Assembly: GCA_944472135.2 (NCBI GenBank)
Contig: CALYDD020000376.1
Coordinates: 31,247 to 95,246, forward strand
Length of the DNA stretch: 64,000 nt
Origin: Trichobilharzia regenti
Lineage: Eukaryota; Platyhelminthes; Trematoda; Strigeidida; Schistosomatidae
Direction of reading: 5' to 3'
Program-made: the position numbers and the translations under genes
The notes under the pieces: generated by a model
What the model was told of the DNA's origin: nothing
Database searches by the model: none
The model's input: only the letters and a program-made list of their open reading frames with translations
In this document: positions 22,680-34,439 of the stretch, one piece after another
Numbering within the stretch: position 1 is the stretch's first letter
Layout: every line of letters starts with the position of its first letter

Positions 22680-23840
22680 ATAGAGCATAACTCCATTATG
22701 GAGAAGACTTTTATTTTGATAAATCACACAGTGTGCTTGTTATACAGTAATATTAACCGATGCAGCCACACGCTTCGGGCACAAACTATTACCACTCATA
22801 ATCATATCAAGTCACTCACTCACACAACTTTTTTCCTTCATTTATATACATGTGTGGAATCGATTAGACATTGGAATAATAAACAGTATAGGATAATGTA
22901 CACTCAGAAATAATAATAATAATAATATGAGTGTTATTGATCAATTACAATCAGATGGGAAATAAGATGAGTGTTTTTATAGTCAAAATAAATAAGTAAC
23001 TTGTTAGAATGTTATGATGTGCGTGAATTGAAATAGAATTTTGAGGTTATTTATTATCCTCCTTATATTCCATATTTCTGGTATTTACATTGAGTCATTT
23101 CTGTTGCATGTGTTGCGTTGGGTGTAGACTTGATGAACCAGGCAGGATTCAGTAACCAGTCTCTCTCTCTCTCCACCTATTTATATAACTTCTTAGAATT
23201 TTAACCCTCTCCATCCCACCCTATTGTGTGGTTTTCTGTTAATGCGTGTAGTGCAGTTGCTGAGCGTTTTTCTAAATTACTCATCTTTTCGGCGTCAACC
23301 ATTCTGACCTCAGCCACTAAATTTTTATGTTCCGACAATCTAACTACCTCCGACCTACTAGGTTGACCTATGTAATTGACTTGACTCACAGTCATTGTAA
23401 GGTATTTTGTAAATTATATTATTTTGTTTAATTGGGTCCACAGGATCTTTTAGCTTACAGAGCTTGTCCTGTCTGAGTGAGTTTGTAGGTTTGAATGCCA
23501 CCACCGTAATTCCGGCTTTATTGAGAATCCTACGTAGGGAGGGTCTCAGATGTCACCTCCTTGTACGGTGTAACAGTAGATGCCTTATATTCTCTCTTAT
23601 TTATGATATCACTACTAATTTCACAATTATTTTTATTTTGCTTTAGGCCTTTCGTCTTATTTCCCATCTGATTGTAATTGATCAATAACACTCATATTAT
23701 TATTATTATTTCTGAGTGTACATTATCCTATATGTTTTTTATTCCAATATCTATCGATTCCACACATGTATATAAATGAAGGAAAAAAGTTGTGTGAGTG
23801 AGTGACTTGATATGATTATGAGTGGCAATAATTTGAGAAA
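22680..23840 (-). mobile_element. Penelope-like element fragment with GIY-YIG, flanked by inverted ends
   Basis: The minus strand at 23640-23200 reads, across frames, LRRILNKAG-type, AFKPTNSLRQ-type and QNNIIYKIPYNDC-type pieces, then NYIGQPSRSEVVRLSEHKNL (GIY-YIG endonuclease, with YIG retained) and RSATALHALTENHTIGWDGE. The RT core is missing. Outer sequences 22770-22985 and 23655-23835 are inverted copies of each other (GATCAATTACAATCAGATGG near 22940 against its complement near 23670). Confidence 0.75.
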
Positions 23841-23849
23841 AATCAGGAT

Positions 23850-24965
23850 CTTGCTCCTGATGATAATATTAAATTGATTAGATACTACACTGATTTCAGA
23901 TTCATGAAGGAAGGTCTATCTTCACTGTTTTCCCCATAGCCAACTGACTTTGATATTGTTATCCAGTGGTTGAAACAATCCTACCTGGCTAAGTGAAACA
24001 GATGACTCCTTTTACATACCCTCCCGCCACCCGGTGGTGGTGGTGAGACAACTTCAGTCTTTTTATTCACAGAAAAATACTGAAGCATTTATACGGTATC
24101 GTGTTTCGTGGAACTCCTCATTTCACTTCCTTGACGTTAAGCTAGATAGAAGAGAGAATAGAACGCTGTTAAGGTCGATTTACTGAAAGCCAACATTCAC
24201 AGGGCAGTATACTAACTTCAACAGTTGGGCATCTTTAGTAGAAAGAGAAATCTTATTCATTCCTTATGCTCCAGAATTCGTAAAATCTGCTCTCTAGAGA
24301 CAATCGATAGTGAACTAGATAACCTTTGATCAAATCTCCTGAACAATGGATATCCTACAAGGTTTATTATTATCGAATTTTTACTATAAAGTAACATCAA
24401 GGAAGATTTCGCCCCCAGGCAAATCACAGTGCCAAAGAAAAAAAACTGTTTATGAGTCTTGCATTCAAAGGTGACACCATTTCGGAATTGATTAAAAATC
24501 GTTTATCTAAATGTATTAAATGCTCTTTTCCTGCAGCTGACTTACAACTAGTTTTGACCAGCCGAAATATGATTAGACAATGCGCGTCAAGGATAGATTA
24601 CCGCTTATGTCCACATCTGTGTGTATTTACTCTTCTACCTGCTCTTGTGGAGCTGATTATATTGCACGTTGTCAGCATGATCTCCGAAAACGTGTAGCTG
24701 AACACTATCCGGTTTGGTTAATGAAAGGCGAACGTAGAACTGCAAAGTCGTCTATAGGTGATCACCTGTTCGAGTCTGGTCATTCAGCGTCATGTGATTC
24801 ATCTTTCAAAGTTATCTACATAGCAAAATCAAATCGCTCCAAAAGTTTACGTTTTCTTCACTTATGCATAGCTAGCCGAAGCTTTAGCTATACATGAACA
24901 GAAACCTAAATTATGTGTTCAAAAACGTTTTGTCCAACATCTTTCTTTACCTTGGTCATAGAAAT
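23850..24965 (+). mobile_element. Penelope-like element, 3' half: RT thumb, linker and GIY-YIG
   Basis: The broken plus-strand frame reads FHFLDVKLDRRENRTLLRSI, PTFTGQYTNFNSWASLVERK, LAFKGDTISELIKNRLSKCI (24452-24697), and then YSSTCSCGADYIARCQHDLR, KRVAEHYPVWL and IGDHLFESGHSASCD (24580-24897). The GIY-YIG Tyr-Ile pair is seen as DYIA where most have YIG, so the nuclease motif is damaged. There are stops at several places. This lineage (CSCGADYI) differs from the neighbour at 22680-23840 (PYNDCESNYIG). Confidence 0.8.
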
Positions 24966-25645
24966 GCTCTTTCTAGTTTTTAAAAAATTTTATTTTACCA
25001 CTTGAATTCATTCCACTTCGCTCCACATCTTCATTCTTATCGTAATCGTACTCCTATTTTTAAAAATTTTTAGACAACGCTTGACATTTTTAAAATATTT
25101 TTGGTATGATTTAACATATAAACCAATCTTTAATAATTCTGTAGTTCATTCACTTCAACTCTACGCCTTATAACATTTTAATTATCGTTATTCTTATCAC
25201 TTATATATGTATATTGACTGAGCAATTATTTAGTGTCACTTAATAACCATTTTCTGTAATATGAATACGACTGTACAGTTGGCTTGAAAATGAAGTCGTT
25301 GAAAAGAAATGTTTTCGTTGAACACACAAAAATAAACTGTTTTTCGTGTGAGTGCTTTTTTTGAATGATTCATACACAGCGAAAGTACAAATAGACAATA
25401 GTTGTGTCAAATATCTTATAATTTCAATAGATTTTCTTCTCAAGAATTCAGTCGATAACTCACATATGACTTGTAAAAACGTCAAAGATCTTTGGTAAAT
25501 ATCATCAAAGATAATCTCATGTGATGTAATTCTGACAAGTCGGGCTATATACTCTGATAAATAATGTATGATTATATGAATTGTTAAGATTTTTGAATGA
25601 ATTACAGTTGTTAGATTTTCAAGTATTGGTTTTGTTTGATTTTGT
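24966..25645. other. Unassigned AT-rich sequence
   Basis: The left part is probably the 3' UTR of the preceding Penelope copy. A 140-aa open frame on the minus strand (25662-25240) matches nothing recognised, runs into a SINE at its start and has composition like random AT-rich sequence. Confidence 0.3.
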
Positions 25646-25649
25646 ATGG

Positions 25650-25915
25650 AGGATTTCACCATGAGCTGACATTAGATAGAGAACCATTGGAAAACCACCT
25701 GGGGGTACTGGACAGCTGCTTCGTCCTAGTTTGGGACTCTTCATCAGTACGCACCCACCAACTGGGGGGGGGGCGAACCCAGGACCTTCCGGTTACAAGG
25801 TGAGCTCGTATACCGTTAAGCCACTGGGACCTGTTCCAATGGTCCTTGAATTCTAACTTCTGCCAATTCACGAGATAGCGCGACCACTAGCCAATGTCTT
25901 CCTCGATGAGTTACT
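25650..25915 (-). mobile_element. Smalpha-type SINE with hammerhead-like domain
   Basis: It is co-linear with the SINE at 13062-13320. The tRNA-like head is GGTCCCAGTGGCTTAACGG. The hammerhead at 25701-25755 (minus) has CTGATGA, AGAGTCC-CAAACTA-GGAC, then GAAG instead of GAAA, CAG-CTG-TC. A G9 run at 25765-25773 interrupts the B-box side. Confidence 0.75.
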
Positions 25916-25919
25916 GCCA

Positions 25920-26160
25920 CATCTTCAACCTGCTGTTAGATTTTCAACATGAGCCAACATTGAAAAATACCTCAAGGAGCATTGGATAACTGTTTCGTCA
26001 TATTTTGGGACTCTTCATCAGCGAAGGCCCAGCCACTCACTCCACGGGGCAAGGACCGAACCTGGGAACCCTAATCAACCAAAACTGTTGGCCATTCAGA
26101 CCCTTGTCTTGAGCTTGTATTCAGTTAAGCGTGAATTCTAACTTTTTCAATTCCGTAAGA
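25920..26160 (-). mobile_element. Smalpha-type SINE, diverged subfamily
   Basis: The minus strand at 25975-26035 has GCTGATGAAGAGTCCC, AAAATATGACGAAACAG, TTATCCAATG. Both cores (CTGATGA and GAAA) are present, but stem II pairing GTCC/TGAC is imperfect. The head toward 26160 has an ACTGAATACAAGCTC A-box region. Confidence 0.65.
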
Positions 26161-26670
26161 TATACTGCTACTCTCATCAATGCCTTTCATGGCCATCCAC
26201 TCTACCTTGACATGTGGTGGTGGTGGTGGACCCTAGGATGGATGGATTTCCTGAAAGTACAGTGGGTTCCACAGACATGTCAAAGTGAAGTGGATGTTCG
26301 TCAAAGGCATGGGGGAGTATAGGACTATATATCGTACGGAGTTGACAAATTTATAATTGAGGAGTTATTTTGAGTTCCAACCTAAGCGTCTGAATGGCAA
26401 ACTAGCTTGGTTTTGAGACCTGAAGGTACCAGGTTCACTTCCTGTTGTAATGATAAATGATGACGGTATACAAGTGGAACTGTCCTCTCAGATACTTTTT
26501 ACGAACCAGGGTATTGTTTTCTTCTAAGTTACCTTCACACTGGAACATAAAGTTTCAGGCTTTTTTGAAAATTCCAAGGTAAGACTGTTAGCCTCACACT
26601 CCCAATTCTTCCCCCCGTTTTATAGGCAAGTTTTAGGATTACATCAGCCAAGAGCACCTCATAATAAAAT
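26161..26670. other. Mostly unassigned; possible further tRNA-like SINE scrap
   Basis: GCGTCTGAATGGCAAACTAG with GGTACCAGGTTCACTTCCTG at about 26388-26445 looks like a tRNA-derived head, but no tail or ribozyme part follows. The rest is unremarkable. Confidence 0.3.
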
Positions 26671-26674
26671 GAGC

Positions 26675-27235
26675 AATATTGAGGTTAAGCGCCGGTCGAG
26701 TTCCAGGTAAACAGGGGAAATCAATCGGCGAAGTTGTGAAGTTACAAAGACTGAAATGGTTAAAACATGTGTTACGTATGCCTAGCCATCGCCTTCCTCG
26801 ACGAGCAATGTTAGCGGATATAGGGTCAGGTTGGAAAAGAGATAGAGGAGGTGAAACCCAAATATGGCATTAGTCAATGAAATCCACAGTATTTAGTTTA
26901 GCCCAGCTAATCACGTAGGAAGGTGTAGATTTCCTGACTGACTGGTTGGGGTCCTCGGGACGGTAAAAACCAGTGGTTGGAAACAATTGGTGATATGGCT
27001 CAAAATCGTTCCCAATGAATAGCGCAGATGCATCCACTCCTTGTGACTTATGATTTCCAATGAAACTATATTGTTCTTCGTTATTACTATTTCTTTTGTC
27101 TCACACCTCTGTTTACTGTCTCTATTATGCTTTTCTTGTACTTTCTTCTCTTGCTTCGTGTGCTACACGGAGTGTGGCGACTTGAACTGACGCACATTTG
27201 TGCAAAGTTCTATGTCGAAAACAGACAGAAGAGCA
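26675..27235 (+). mobile_element. RTE-like LINE family I, 3' end
   Basis: The plus-strand frame 26679-26873 reads KLQRLKWLKHVLRMPSHRLP and ADIGSGWKR. The 3' UTR runs to TATGTCGAAAACAGACAGA at about 27230. Confidence 0.8.
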
Positions 27236-27239
27236 AACA

Positions 27240-27665
27240 TAGGAAGCCCCCCAGATCGCGTAGTTAGCGACTGGATGGTGTTAAAGAATCCTAACCTCCA
27301 GACTATGTGGGATATGTAAAAGGGAATAAGTTACACAGTGTGTGTGTGAAGCCTAATGATAATACTTAGTCGCTCAAGCTGACATATGTGGAGCAGCTAA
27401 GATCACATCTAGGATCGAATGATTGAAAATTTAGCACCACAAATATGACAGGATTGAAAGATATTTCAACTTCAAGAGATATACCACACGATGGTATGAA
27501 ACTCATTTCAGTCAGTATTGATCCTTGCTTGCTAGCTGTGAAGAGATCGTAGTGATCTGCACACTTAACAGTCATTTCTTTTGCTTTTTATAAAAAGCTC
27601 ATCAGTAGTGTATTCTGTTTGTTTCAGCTAGAAAAGCCAATTGAGTTCAAATCAATCCATAATCT
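27240..27665. other. Unassigned sequence
   Basis: No convincing gene. A 69-aa minus-strand frame at 27575-27366 is not recognised. Confidence 0.3.
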
Positions 27666-27669
27666 GACT

Positions 27670-29340
27670 AACTGGTTTCAACATAGAAACTGTGCACCGA
27701 TATGCAGCAGCAGCAGCAACAGGTCAAGTCACCACGTTTCACTCAGAACACAAAGCAAGAGAAGAAAATGCAAAATAAAGACAGTAAACATAGATACGAG
27801 GCAAGAAGAATAGTAATATGCTGGAAGAACAATATAGTTTTATTGGAAATTATAAGTCACAAGGAGTGGATGCATCTGAGCCAGCCATTGAGAAAGAGGA
27901 TTTTGAACCAGCTATACCACCAATTGTCTCCAGCCATCATTGATTTGTACTTTACCCTAGGGTCCCCAAACAAGTCAAGCAGTCTACGCCTCCCTCCTAC
28001 GTGGCTTCAACTGTCTGTTGTGCATTTCATTGATTGATGAAGCCATGTTTTGGTTTCACCACTACTAGTGTAACAACAGAAGACAAGGGCCAGGCAACAG
28101 ATCGTTTTATTATGAAAATCAACACGTATTTATACATATTTCACATACATTATTATAGCTTATGCAAGTAGACAAGCGCAGTCATCTGATTGGTTGTTTA
28201 TCAGAAGTTAGGCAGACAAACGCAGGCTTCTGATTGGTTGTTTCGGGATTCCTCGACAAATAGAGTTCTCTATCTGCGAATCATATTTTGCCACGTTAAC
28301 TTTGCTGTGATTATTGTTGAATCAGCCTTGCTCATATTTTCTCACGGCCTGCTCTCACCACACTAGTTCTTGTCCAACCTGATCCATTCTATGTCAAGTA
28401 ACATTGTCGTCCATCGAGGAAGGCAATAAATGGCTAGACATGTATGCGTAACACATGTCTTAACCATCTCAATCTGTCGACGTAACACTTCACAGCCTCG
28501 TCTATTGATTTCTCGTCTTTACCTAACACTCGACGCCTAACCTCGATATTGTTCCCCTGATTATACCACTTCACATGAGAGATAGAACTCAGGCACATAT
28601 GATTAAAGAAAGCTAGCCAGGCTTTTCACGTCTTTCACTTTTAATGTCCATATCTCACTCACAGACATAAGGGAGGACAGAGCAGATTGCTACCGAACAG
28701 TAAACATGCCCTTTGGTTAACAACCAACTGTATTTCAGGTCTACTAATCTAGAGATGGCGTAAACTGGTATACGCTGAACTAGTATTCTGTATCCATGCT
28801 GAGAATTCGTCAACCATCAACCCGTTGGCGTTGGTTGATACAACTTCCCAAATAAGTAAAGTGGTCAATGCTCCAGTGGTTAGCTATCACTTCACTCCCC
28901 ATTTCTAAGCTAGGAGTCAGTGAAGTTCAGTTCTGTGGCATCATCATCTTACATTCGACAGCGGGAGTGAATCGCATGCCAAACATTCCGAGATTGCTGA
29001 TCATGATCAAGGTGTTCAAAAGACTCTGATGTACTTCGTCAGCGTCTTCACCTAGAAGGACTGTATCACCTGCATATTCCAAGTCAGCGAGATTATTCAT
29101 ACCCTGGTGGTGACAAGTCAATCTCTGAGTCGCTGAAGTCAGTTAGGGTTAAGTCCATGACTACTTCTATGGTGAAATTAAACAGAAATGGGGATAGTGG
29201 GCATCTCTGTAGGACACCACTAGTTGTCACCACTTCAGATGACAAATTACCATAAGCTCTTACCTGGCTGACTGCATGAGTTCGAGTAAGTTCCTTGATC
29301 AATACCATGTATTTTCTCGGCATTCCTTTCACAGCCAAAC
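27670..29340 (-). mobile_element. RTE-like LINE family I, RT to 3' end, split by a solo LTR
   Basis: On the minus strand RT pieces are GVLQRCPLSPFLFNFTIEVV in 29338-29093, LADLEYAGDTVLLGEDADEV in 29121-28927 (the usual YADD region reads YAGD, so the catalytic motif is mutated), and a FADDIS-less C-terminus. The 3' UTR follows to 27670 (GAAACTGTGCACCGATATGC). The LTR at 28069-28362 interrupts it. Confidence 0.75.
28069..28362 (-). mobile_element. Solo LTR, TSD CTAG, inside an RTE-like copy
   Basis: This 294-bp LTR is in reverse orientation with CTAG at 28065-28068 and 28363-28366. It splits the RTE-like family I copy at 27670-29340. It is close in sequence to the LTRs of the element at 9648-10615. 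Confidence 0.9.
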
Positions 29341-29413
29341 TGACTAGCCGCCATTTTGGTGAATTATATATATATTTTTTCTGATATCAATCCATGATCA
29401 ACTCGCAAAAAAT

Positions 29414-29437
29414 TATATATATATATATATATATATA
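29414..29437. repeat. (AT)n microsatellite
   Basis: TA repeat of about 12 units at the junction before the family II LINE. Confidence 0.9.
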
Positions 29438-29509
29438 AAATTCAGAAGCAGAACAGGTAGGCAGCAGGTAAAAAAGACTCCAGAACACTATATCAGATAA
29501 CCACGCTGC

Positions 29510-31910
29510 TCGCTATCCGGGGAGAGATCAACCTAGATGATGAAACCAATAAGAGACGCTCAAGGAACCTTGATCACAAAGGGGGAGAAGCAAATCAAAC
29601 AATGGGCTGATCACTTGGAAGGACTCTTGAATCCATCACCACCGGCAACTCACCAAGAAAAACGAACAATAACACACACAGAAAAGCCAGGAGACACCAC
29701 TCCTCCAACAAAAGAAGAAATCCTGAATGGGATCAAGCTACTGAAGTCCGGGAAGACAGCAGGACCAGACGGCTTTTCGCCCGAAGCACTGAAGACGACC
29801 CCAGAGATTACAGATGTTCTCGCTCCATTACTGCAAAAAAGTTTGGAACGAGAATGGTGCCTACTGATTGGAAGAGGGGCTACCTCGTCAAACTGCCAAA
29901 GGGCTACTCATGCCTGCCTGTGCAAGAACTGGCATAGAATCATGCTCTTGTCCACACTAGGTAAAATGCTAAGTCGCATCATCCTGGAGAGAATAAAGGA
30001 TGCATTCGATACACAACTCCGCCAGCCCGGAAAAAGCTGGACTCAGGAAAAGGCAGACGAATCATGTGCTGATCGAATTGAAACTCTACGCATCGACATC
30101 ACAGAACAAAGCATAGAATGGCAGTCAAACCTCTGCCTACCTCAACTTCACCGACTTTGAAAAGGCCTTCAACAGACAGCGTAGACTGAGAAGTAATTTG
30201 GAAACTATTTCAACACTACGGTGTACCTCAAGTCTTTTTCAACCGAATTCAACAGCTATATGACAACGCCACGTTTCAAATGGTCCACAACGGAAAACTC
30301 AGCGAGGCGTCCAAAGTGCATAAAAGAGTAAGACAAGCTAGCTGCCTATTATCACTGGACATATTTTCAACTGTGGTCGACTGGATTCTGTGTCAGATTG
30401 TTGAGGACGAGGAGTCAGAAATACACTGGACGACTGATAAGAGGACTCTAGAAGACCTGGATTTCGCGTGTGGATGATATATGTCTAATGTCACATAAAC
30501 TTGAAGATTTGTAGGCAGGCAGGCAGGCGAAAACCAACAAAGCCTCAGGATGGTCGGGGGTGGGTGCCTTGCGCTGCGGGTTGGCCACCCCTCCGCACAC
30601 CTCTTGAAATGCTCCCATATGACCGGGCGTCTTACATAGCCTCTCCTGAGGAAGTCCTACTCACTGCCTTCACGTGGCGGAGGTGTTTCTCACCAAAGTG
30701 AGAGGGCGAAAGCGGATGCCCGGCGCTCTCCACCGGGTTGACTGTCCATTGGATGACGGTCTAGGGGAGATGGCTAAACCCTGATTCCAAACCTCCAACG
30801 ACTGGCGTATGAAGCTCACTGGAGCTCACCGGCAGACGTATGGCCAAAGGGCTTGTTGGATGTCCTGGATGTCTGGCCCCATTCAAAAAGGCGTATGAAC
30901 CGAACTCCGGTCACCGGCTGCCAATGGATAGTGGACTCTCTACTCCACTCCTACTGCCTTGTAGGTCACACTTGGCTGTGTAAAGGCTAGAGCTGCACTC
31001 TCAAACAAAAGGCCGAGCGATTCTGGGGACATCACTCGTACCAAATTCCCATGAAACTTCATGAACTCTCTTACAAATTGCCGCGCCTGGGCAGCGATGA
31101 TTCGAGACGTTCATGAAGCCGGCTCATCCTCCCATAGGAGATAGCCGAAGTAAAGTAAAGTAAGTTGAAGAAGTGGGCAGCAAAGACAGGACTGTAGTGG
31201 ACACAGAAGACGGATGTGATGAAGATAACCAATGAACCACAACAACGACAAAAAAACAGTCACCATCAACAGGAGAGACTGAACACAGGTCACCTCCTAC
31301 CTTCACTTATCTGGGAAGCATCATTTCAGCTACAGACGGAAAGAACGAAGATGTCAATGCAGACCAGAATCGCCTTCATGAACTTGAAACCAGTTTGGAA
31401 ATGTTCCGCAGTCAGCATAAAGAATAAGATTCGCATTTTCAACACCAATATGAAGTCGGTTCTTCTATACGGCTCAAAAACTTTGACTACGTGTCAGTTA
31501 TGAAGACGATTTCCAACAGCTTACTACAGACTTTTATCGATAGACACACCACCTTCGCTGATTGTCGTCTCCATACTGAAGATGAAATGGCCGACCAGAA
31601 AAAAAAATAAGCAACATGAAACTAGAGGAACAAAACAAACAGGCGAGAGCCGACCGTTCAACAAATATGTAGGAGAAATTAGAGATGGATTGATCGGGCA
31701 TAATACATTGAGCATGGGCAACAACCGGATGACATCGTACAACAGGCCATTACTCGAGTGGAATCCAGTGGGAAGCGACAAGTGGTCGTTAGTGCAAGAG
31801 ATCGTGTGAGGAAGAGATGAGACAGTTTGATCAATCATGGAGCCATCTGAAGAGGACGGTAGAAAACAGAACAAAGTGGAGATGTGTTGTTGAAGTTCTC
31901 CTTGGGTTCC
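29510..31910 (+). mobile_element. RTE-like LINE family II, long degraded copy (RT to 3' end)
   Basis: The plus-strand RT region opens with MMKPIRDAQGTLITKGEKQI, ILNGIKLLKSGKTAGPDGFS, LGKMLSRIILERIKDAFDTQ (29537-30160). Then come RVRQASCLLSLDIFSTVVDW and EDLDFACG (30280-30477; FADD has become FACG, catalytically dead), MNLKPVWKCSAVSIKNKIRI and TNMKSVLLYGSKTL (31216-31503), and the 3' end CTCCTTGGGTTCCATC near 31900. A foreign insertion at about 30541-31165 splits it. Confidence 0.8.
30541..31165. mobile_element. GC-rich insertion of unknown family, AAGT-type tail
   Basis: Comparison with other family II copies shows that about 620 bp interrupt the sequence between 'CGAAAACCAACAAA' and 'GTGGGCAGCAAAGACAGG'. 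The insert is clearly richer in G+C than everything around it (for example GGGTGGGTGCCTTGCGCTGC and GGATGCCCGGCGCTC) and ends in AAGTAAAGTAAAGTAAG, a short tandem tail like that of a non-LTR element or SINE. No long ORF, tRNA head or known motif is recognised. Confidence 0.55.
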
Positions 31911-32177
31911 ATCATATATAAATTCGCTAGTTCCTATGTTTTCAAACTCATTGAACTCTCTGAGCTAAGTTAAACCGGTTACAACGTGCATATGCTCGAC
32001 CTCAAACGAGGTTCCTTTTGTTATATGTAGCTTATGTTACCAAACAGATAGCACATATTGTGTTGTGAGGACTCTTCGTTTCCACTGAGAACTTTGATTT
32101 CTCACCTTTGAATTGTTTAATTTGCAAATACAAGTCAAACATCATCATCATCGTTACAGTCAAATCACCGTGAACGG
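31911..32177. other. Unassigned sequence
   Basis: Nothing recognised between the LINE 3' end and the SINE. Confidence 0.3.
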
Positions 32178-32182
32178 ATTGT

Positions 32183-32374
32183 GTGCGTCGGTGGCACAGT
32201 GGTTAGGACTCTCGCCGACCATGCACATGGTGCGGGGTTCGAGCCCACGCCGGCGCACACCTGATATCTATGGTCGGCCTGCAAAATTTGGGCTACCGAT
32301 ATCCATGCTGAAAATTCCATACTTGTACCAAAAATACAGTGTGGAATCAAGCTGTAAATAAAAAAAAAATAAAA
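32183..32374 (+). mobile_element. tRNA-derived SINE, type B, candidate TSD ATTGT
   Basis: The head has A box GGCACAGTGGTTAGGA and B box GGGGTTCGAGCCC, and the body (ACCTGATATCTATGGTCGGC to CAGTGTGGAATCAAGCTG) ends in an A-rich tail. It is nearly identical to 7775-7972. ATTGT at 32178-32182 recurs at 32377-32381, a plausible 5-bp target duplication. Confidence 0.85.
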
Positions 32375-32474
32375 GAATTGTTATCTGACTGTCTTAGATG
32401 GTTACAGGTGATCGATAAGAAGCCTTCAAATTATGCTTCATGATGGCAATTGCAAGATGTACCTCAATATAAGT

Positions 32475-33490
32475 GTAAAACTTGGGCACTGTGGTAGAGT
32501 TTAACTCCATTATGGGGAAGATTTTTATTTTGATAAATCACACAGTGTGGTCGTAATACCGTAATATTTACTGATGACCACACTCTTCGAGCACAAACTA
32601 TTTCCACTCATAATTATATCAAGTCACTACTCACACAACATTTTTCCTTCATTTATATACATGAGTGAAATTGATTAGGGTGGCATTCAAACGCTCCGAC
32701 AGACTCACTCAGAGACAAGCTCTATAGGTTAAAGGACCCCCTAGGTTGATCCCATTTGACAAAATAATATAATTTACAAAATACCTTGCTATGACTGTGA
32801 GTTGAATGAACTACATAGGTCAAGCTAGCAGATCGTGAGGGTAATCAGATTGTCGGAACATAAAAATTTAGTGGCTAAGGTAAGAATGGTTGACCCGAGA
32901 AGATTAGAAGATTTAGAAAAAAAAGCTCAGCGATTAAATTATATGCACTAACCAACAACCACACAATAGAGTGGGTGGGAGAGGGTTAAGGCTCTAAGAA
33001 GTAATCTATGTAGGTAGGGAGAGACATTGATTACTAAATCCTGCCTGGTTCATCGAATCTACCGCGGACACATGCAACAGAAATGACTCAATGTAAATAC
33101 CAGAAATATGGAATATAAGGAGGATAATAATTAATCTCAAAATTCTATTTCAATTCACGCACATCATAACATTCTAACAAGTTACTTATTTATTTTGACA
33201 ATAAAAACACTCATCTTATTTCCAATCTGATTGTAATCGATCAATAACACTCATATTATTATTATTCCTGTATGTACATCATCCTATATTGATTTTTATT
33301 CAAATATCTAGTCAATTACACAAACGTATATAAATGAAGGAAAAAGTTGTGTAAGTGAGTGACTTGATATGATTATGAGTGGAAATAGTTTGTGCTCAAA
33401 GCGTGTGGTCGCATCAGTCAATATTACTGTATAACAAACACACTGTGTGATTTATCAAAATAAAAATCTTCTCCATAATGGAGTTATTGA
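32475..33490 (+). mobile_element. Penelope-like element fragment with inverted ends, second copy
   Basis: It has the same structure as 22680-23840 in the opposite orientation. The left end (32485-32685, with ACTCCATTATGGGGAAGATT) is inverted relative to the right end (33290-33485, with ATCTTCTCCATAATGGAGTT). Between them are a plus-strand GIY-YIG relic (32690-33070; ACACAATAGAGTGGGTGGG corresponds to the HTI.W.GE stretch) and the tail with TTCTATTTCAATTCACG. Confidence 0.75.
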
Positions 33491-33494
33491 TAAA

Positions 33495-34435
33495 TGTAAT
33501 CTGATTTAAAATCTATTCATCAATCATTACTGACTGAATAATTACGTGCAATTATTTCAAATTTGACGCCCGCAGATTTTGATAAATGATTTATTACTCA
33601 ACTAATATGTCCTTATAATTCACTGGTTCGGGGATGAGTGTATTATATATATCAATTATCGTTAGAACAAATTTACCTTTACGTTTCAGCCTACTTAAAA
33701 AGTTACAATTGTGACAGCGATCAACTACAACTTGAATTTCCTCAAAGTATTATTATTGATTTTGTTATAGTACAAGCTATGCATAGGAATGCTATTTCAT
33801 CAAAAAACGTATTTATCCGTATTTCTCAGAAGTTAATTCAGGCGTGGTAGTGAAAAGACAACGTGTAGTACTTTTGCTCTTGCTGCTGTATTGAATGCTA
33901 TTTTACCTAAATTCTTCAAGCCTTGTGTGCTACGATTTCACTGATTGTCGTTATCATCGAGAAATGAGAGTTTCATGCACATTGGTTGTGTTTTTAGAGC
34001 TGTTGCCCTACCTAACGACTTATTTCAGTCCTAAATACATGCGTTTTTCTTAACGAATTTACATGGATAACCATTTTTACTAAGTATCTGTTATGTACTG
34101 GTCGAGAATTTAATAGTCCTGACGCAAGAAAGACGGAAATCAGAAGGCCACTAGGTTTGCGATGATACTTCTATTTTCCAAAACACCAGGAGAATCAATA
34201 TATGTCACACAAGAGTGTGAGAGCAAAATATATAAGAATGTCCGAACAAGTGTGTGAGCGAATTTTCAAAATGAACAAATCAATAGACAGTCTTAACATG
34301 ATTGGCTAATTTTAATGGAATATCGATCCATGTATACATAGCAAAATATAACCGACTGTCAAACGAACACACATATTATATGGATACATATCACCAAGGA
34401 CAGACTGTCAAACAAAACACACATTATATGGATAC
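33495..34435. other. Unassigned AT-rich sequence
   Basis: No gene or repeat family is recognised. CACACATTATATGGATACAT occurs twice (about 34368 and 34418), a small direct duplication next to the LINE 3' end. Confidence 0.35.
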
Positions 34436-34439
34436 ATAA

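Noticed and set aside
25240..25662. 140-aa minus-strand frame
   Set aside because: No recognised motif, overlaps a SINE at its start, and is AT-rich with random-like composition; no splice context.
33495..34435. Possible gene in the AT-rich stretch
   Set aside because: Only a 70-aa frame (33638-33850) with no motif; nothing to support a gene.
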